DNA of 26,405 nucleotides, from contig JALNYP010000056.1 in assembly GCA_023229795.1 (NCBI GenBank), positions 1 to 26,405 on the forward strand, given 5' to 3'. Position numbers and translations under genes: made by a program. Positions within the stretch are counted from its first letter, which is position 1. The number at the start of each line of letters is the position of its first letter. The notes beneath the pieces are model-generated. The model was not told the origin of the DNA. It searched no databases and saw only the letters and a program-made list of their open reading frames with translations. The stretch comes from Syntrophobacterales bacterium (GTDB taxonomy: Bacteria; Desulfobacterota; Desulfobaccia; Desulfobaccales; 0-14-0-80-60-11). This document shows, in pieces, positions 26,001-26,405 of the stretch.

Positions 26001-26405
26001 GATTTTGCCGGTCAAGCTGCAGGTGAGTCCGGTAAGCGGCCGGCAGACCTCCCCTTCTAAGGAAAGCACGGTTTGCCCGGCCAGCTTGAGGTTCAGGGAG
26101 TCGATGGTCGCCAGACCCGCGCCGTACCTCAGGCGGGTCTCCAGTTCGGCCCGGCCCTGGGGGGTGGTGAGCCGCAGGCTGGCGATGTTGATGCGGGCCT
26201 GTTGCTGCGGTTGTCCAAAGCTATAGAGGGTCAGACTGGATTTGAGGTACAGGTTGGGGAAGCGCCGGGTGCTGCCGCCGTCGGTGATGACGATTTCGCC
26301 ATCGTCCACCTGCAGGTTGGCGAGATTGATCTCCCGGAGAAAGTAAGCGGTGATTTTTCCCAAGAGGCCCGGCGGTTGGGCGGGTGGGGCCGGCGGGGCC
26401 TCGGG
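23019..26405 (-). CDS. tamB: TamB-like translocation/assembly protein, N terminus outside the window
   Basis: The frame stays open to the right edge with no stop, so the gene is partial and starts beyond 26405; a TTG at 26363 is not its start. The visible part, over 1100 residues, consists of long stretches of short beta-strand repeats (AsmA/DUF490-like), followed by the conserved C-terminal TamB domain. The segment LPPADVLSYLVFGAPAATLT, then AKLSEILGSTIPLLSGIKV and a last strand ending YFNYDF is the family's end. TamB spans the periplasm and, with an Omp85 partner (TamA), helps insert outer-membrane proteins or move lipids. No TamA gene is in view. It is convergent with the kinase gene, 48 nt apart, with no clear terminator there. 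Confidence 0.9.
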   Translation of the reverse strand, partial: PEAPPAPPAQPPGLLGKITAYFLREINLANLQVDDGEIVITDGGSTRRFPNLYLKSSLTLYSFGQPQQQARINIASLRLTTPQGRAELETRLRYGAGLATIDSLNLKLAGQTVLSLEGEVCRPLTGLTCSLTGKIGPLEGAKIHGLWPQWPAPWDLSGGFFLTSTPEAGQIRLQGRIGQATVEVKGDLDAKAKPAAFELEMNLKGLTTAQLKEINNPAVQKIQGLSPVNARLHLKGAGLPWNPESLATSLTLEPFRYKELKVEKARLDLSGNARQQDLKASAEGNFGGLALTAAGRLLPLGEGGPGLHGDLTLQTREFQPGLVGVSKLAGSNLTTCFTGKFRLPDNLSPAHLYLAGNLEASGRVNKQPLQNLTAGFVLEGRKLTLSRADVQMAGLAASVKGTLTESTMDVAFTASVANSRLVPLPPGAAFASLTAEGAARGPWKSPQVTLAATARNLSVQGVTLESANLNAALAGWPPQSGTLKLLGSQMKTPAGTFTRLHLEASGSNGQWQFQAAATSPKEPNFELAGTADLAARPLAFNLARVNWRSQTLTLKNQAPFQVHLLPGWEISTATFQVDGGVVTIAGLARGQEVSGRLDVKNVNAALLAPLSFPATGSLSGQLSLAGTPSNPVINGQLALSAGRVQNIPIQVFTTTLNYQAARMLVSGYLEAGPQRSRLVWQGSVPVQLSLAPIRFALGNEGLNLRVQSENVNLGLLTIFSKEVMSAAGPVTAQVEAKGDPHKPLISGFIRWGEGSLRLRQAGATYTLEPGEIRLLGDKITIPGIILASDGTIRLSGEVTLAGVPAAVVQGRSDNFLLMDRGGNNLWVNGFVDLRGPLSALVAKGRLTVPKAQFRPTFFQSGQDPDVVLVRHQPRAQEQPAAAPALYRNMQIDVSIEAPGNVWLKDPVGKMELAANLTARKAPGSKLVMGGQIRSLQGTINIEDRPFKVERGTLTLPGIPNKPILVDLKADHPMDDITLILAINGTVTNPIIHMESLPPLPPADVLSYLVFGAPAATLTRDQYLALGAQQLGVLGGISTAKLSEILGSTIPLLSGIKVKTGMVSGRPTVGLQKEVTKNVSIFVGRNLNEERGTYEQQAGIEYKINKNWSVESQIGTRNSGADVYFNYDF

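Overview
This 26.4 kb window is chromosomal, GC-rich bacterial DNA with dense protein coding and no RNA genes, insertion sequence or CRISPR array that I can recognise. Several features together suggest a Gram-negative anaerobe of the Desulfobacterota type: TamB, lipoproteins, an exosortase-type (PEP-CTERM-like) secreted protease, an ADP-forming acyl-CoA synthetase, an archaeal-like adenosine-specific kinase, and a phosphofructokinase related to the PPi-type clade. That assignment is inference, since no rRNA or other marker is available to name the organism.

Layout. Positions 156-2802 (minus) hold an envelope-glycosylation cassette: a GT2 polyprenyl-phosphate sugar synthase-like enzyme, a small membrane-anchored protein and a polytopic GT-C-like glycosyltransferase. 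moaA (minus) follows. Divergent from moaA is a sigma70 promoter, a complete cobalamin riboswitch with a terminator-type expression platform, and one 86-residue protein of unknown family (4343-4603, plus). This is the most interesting locus here: an apparently B12-repressed single small gene. Next come a secreted subtilase-like protease with a Glu in the usual Asp position (minus), a 550-bp non-coding region containing a two-turn direct repeat, and an unknown secreted protein.

Positions 7468-17832 are a long minus-strand run: livK-like binding protein, orphan MNT nucleotidyltransferase, gyrA, gpsA (41-nt overlap with gyrA), pfk, a YkgJ-type cysteine-cluster protein (ATGA overlap with pfk), a 78-residue protein, a TPR protein, metG, and an NlpC/P60 lipoprotein. 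From 18021 the plus strand carries an adenosine-specific kinase and an ADP-forming acyl-CoA synthetase. These are followed by a nucleotidyltransferase and an APH-fold kinase whose pairing resembles the MurU/AmgK sugar-salvage couple. A tamB gene, cut off by the right edge of the window, faces them on the minus strand.

Intergenic DNA is rich in small repeats: at least four kinds of short palindromic elements and three unrelated heptanucleotide tandem arrays, each at a gene boundary. One heptamer array lies between the only canonical start and the catalytic core of the nucleotidyltransferase, so a change in copy number would shift its frame.
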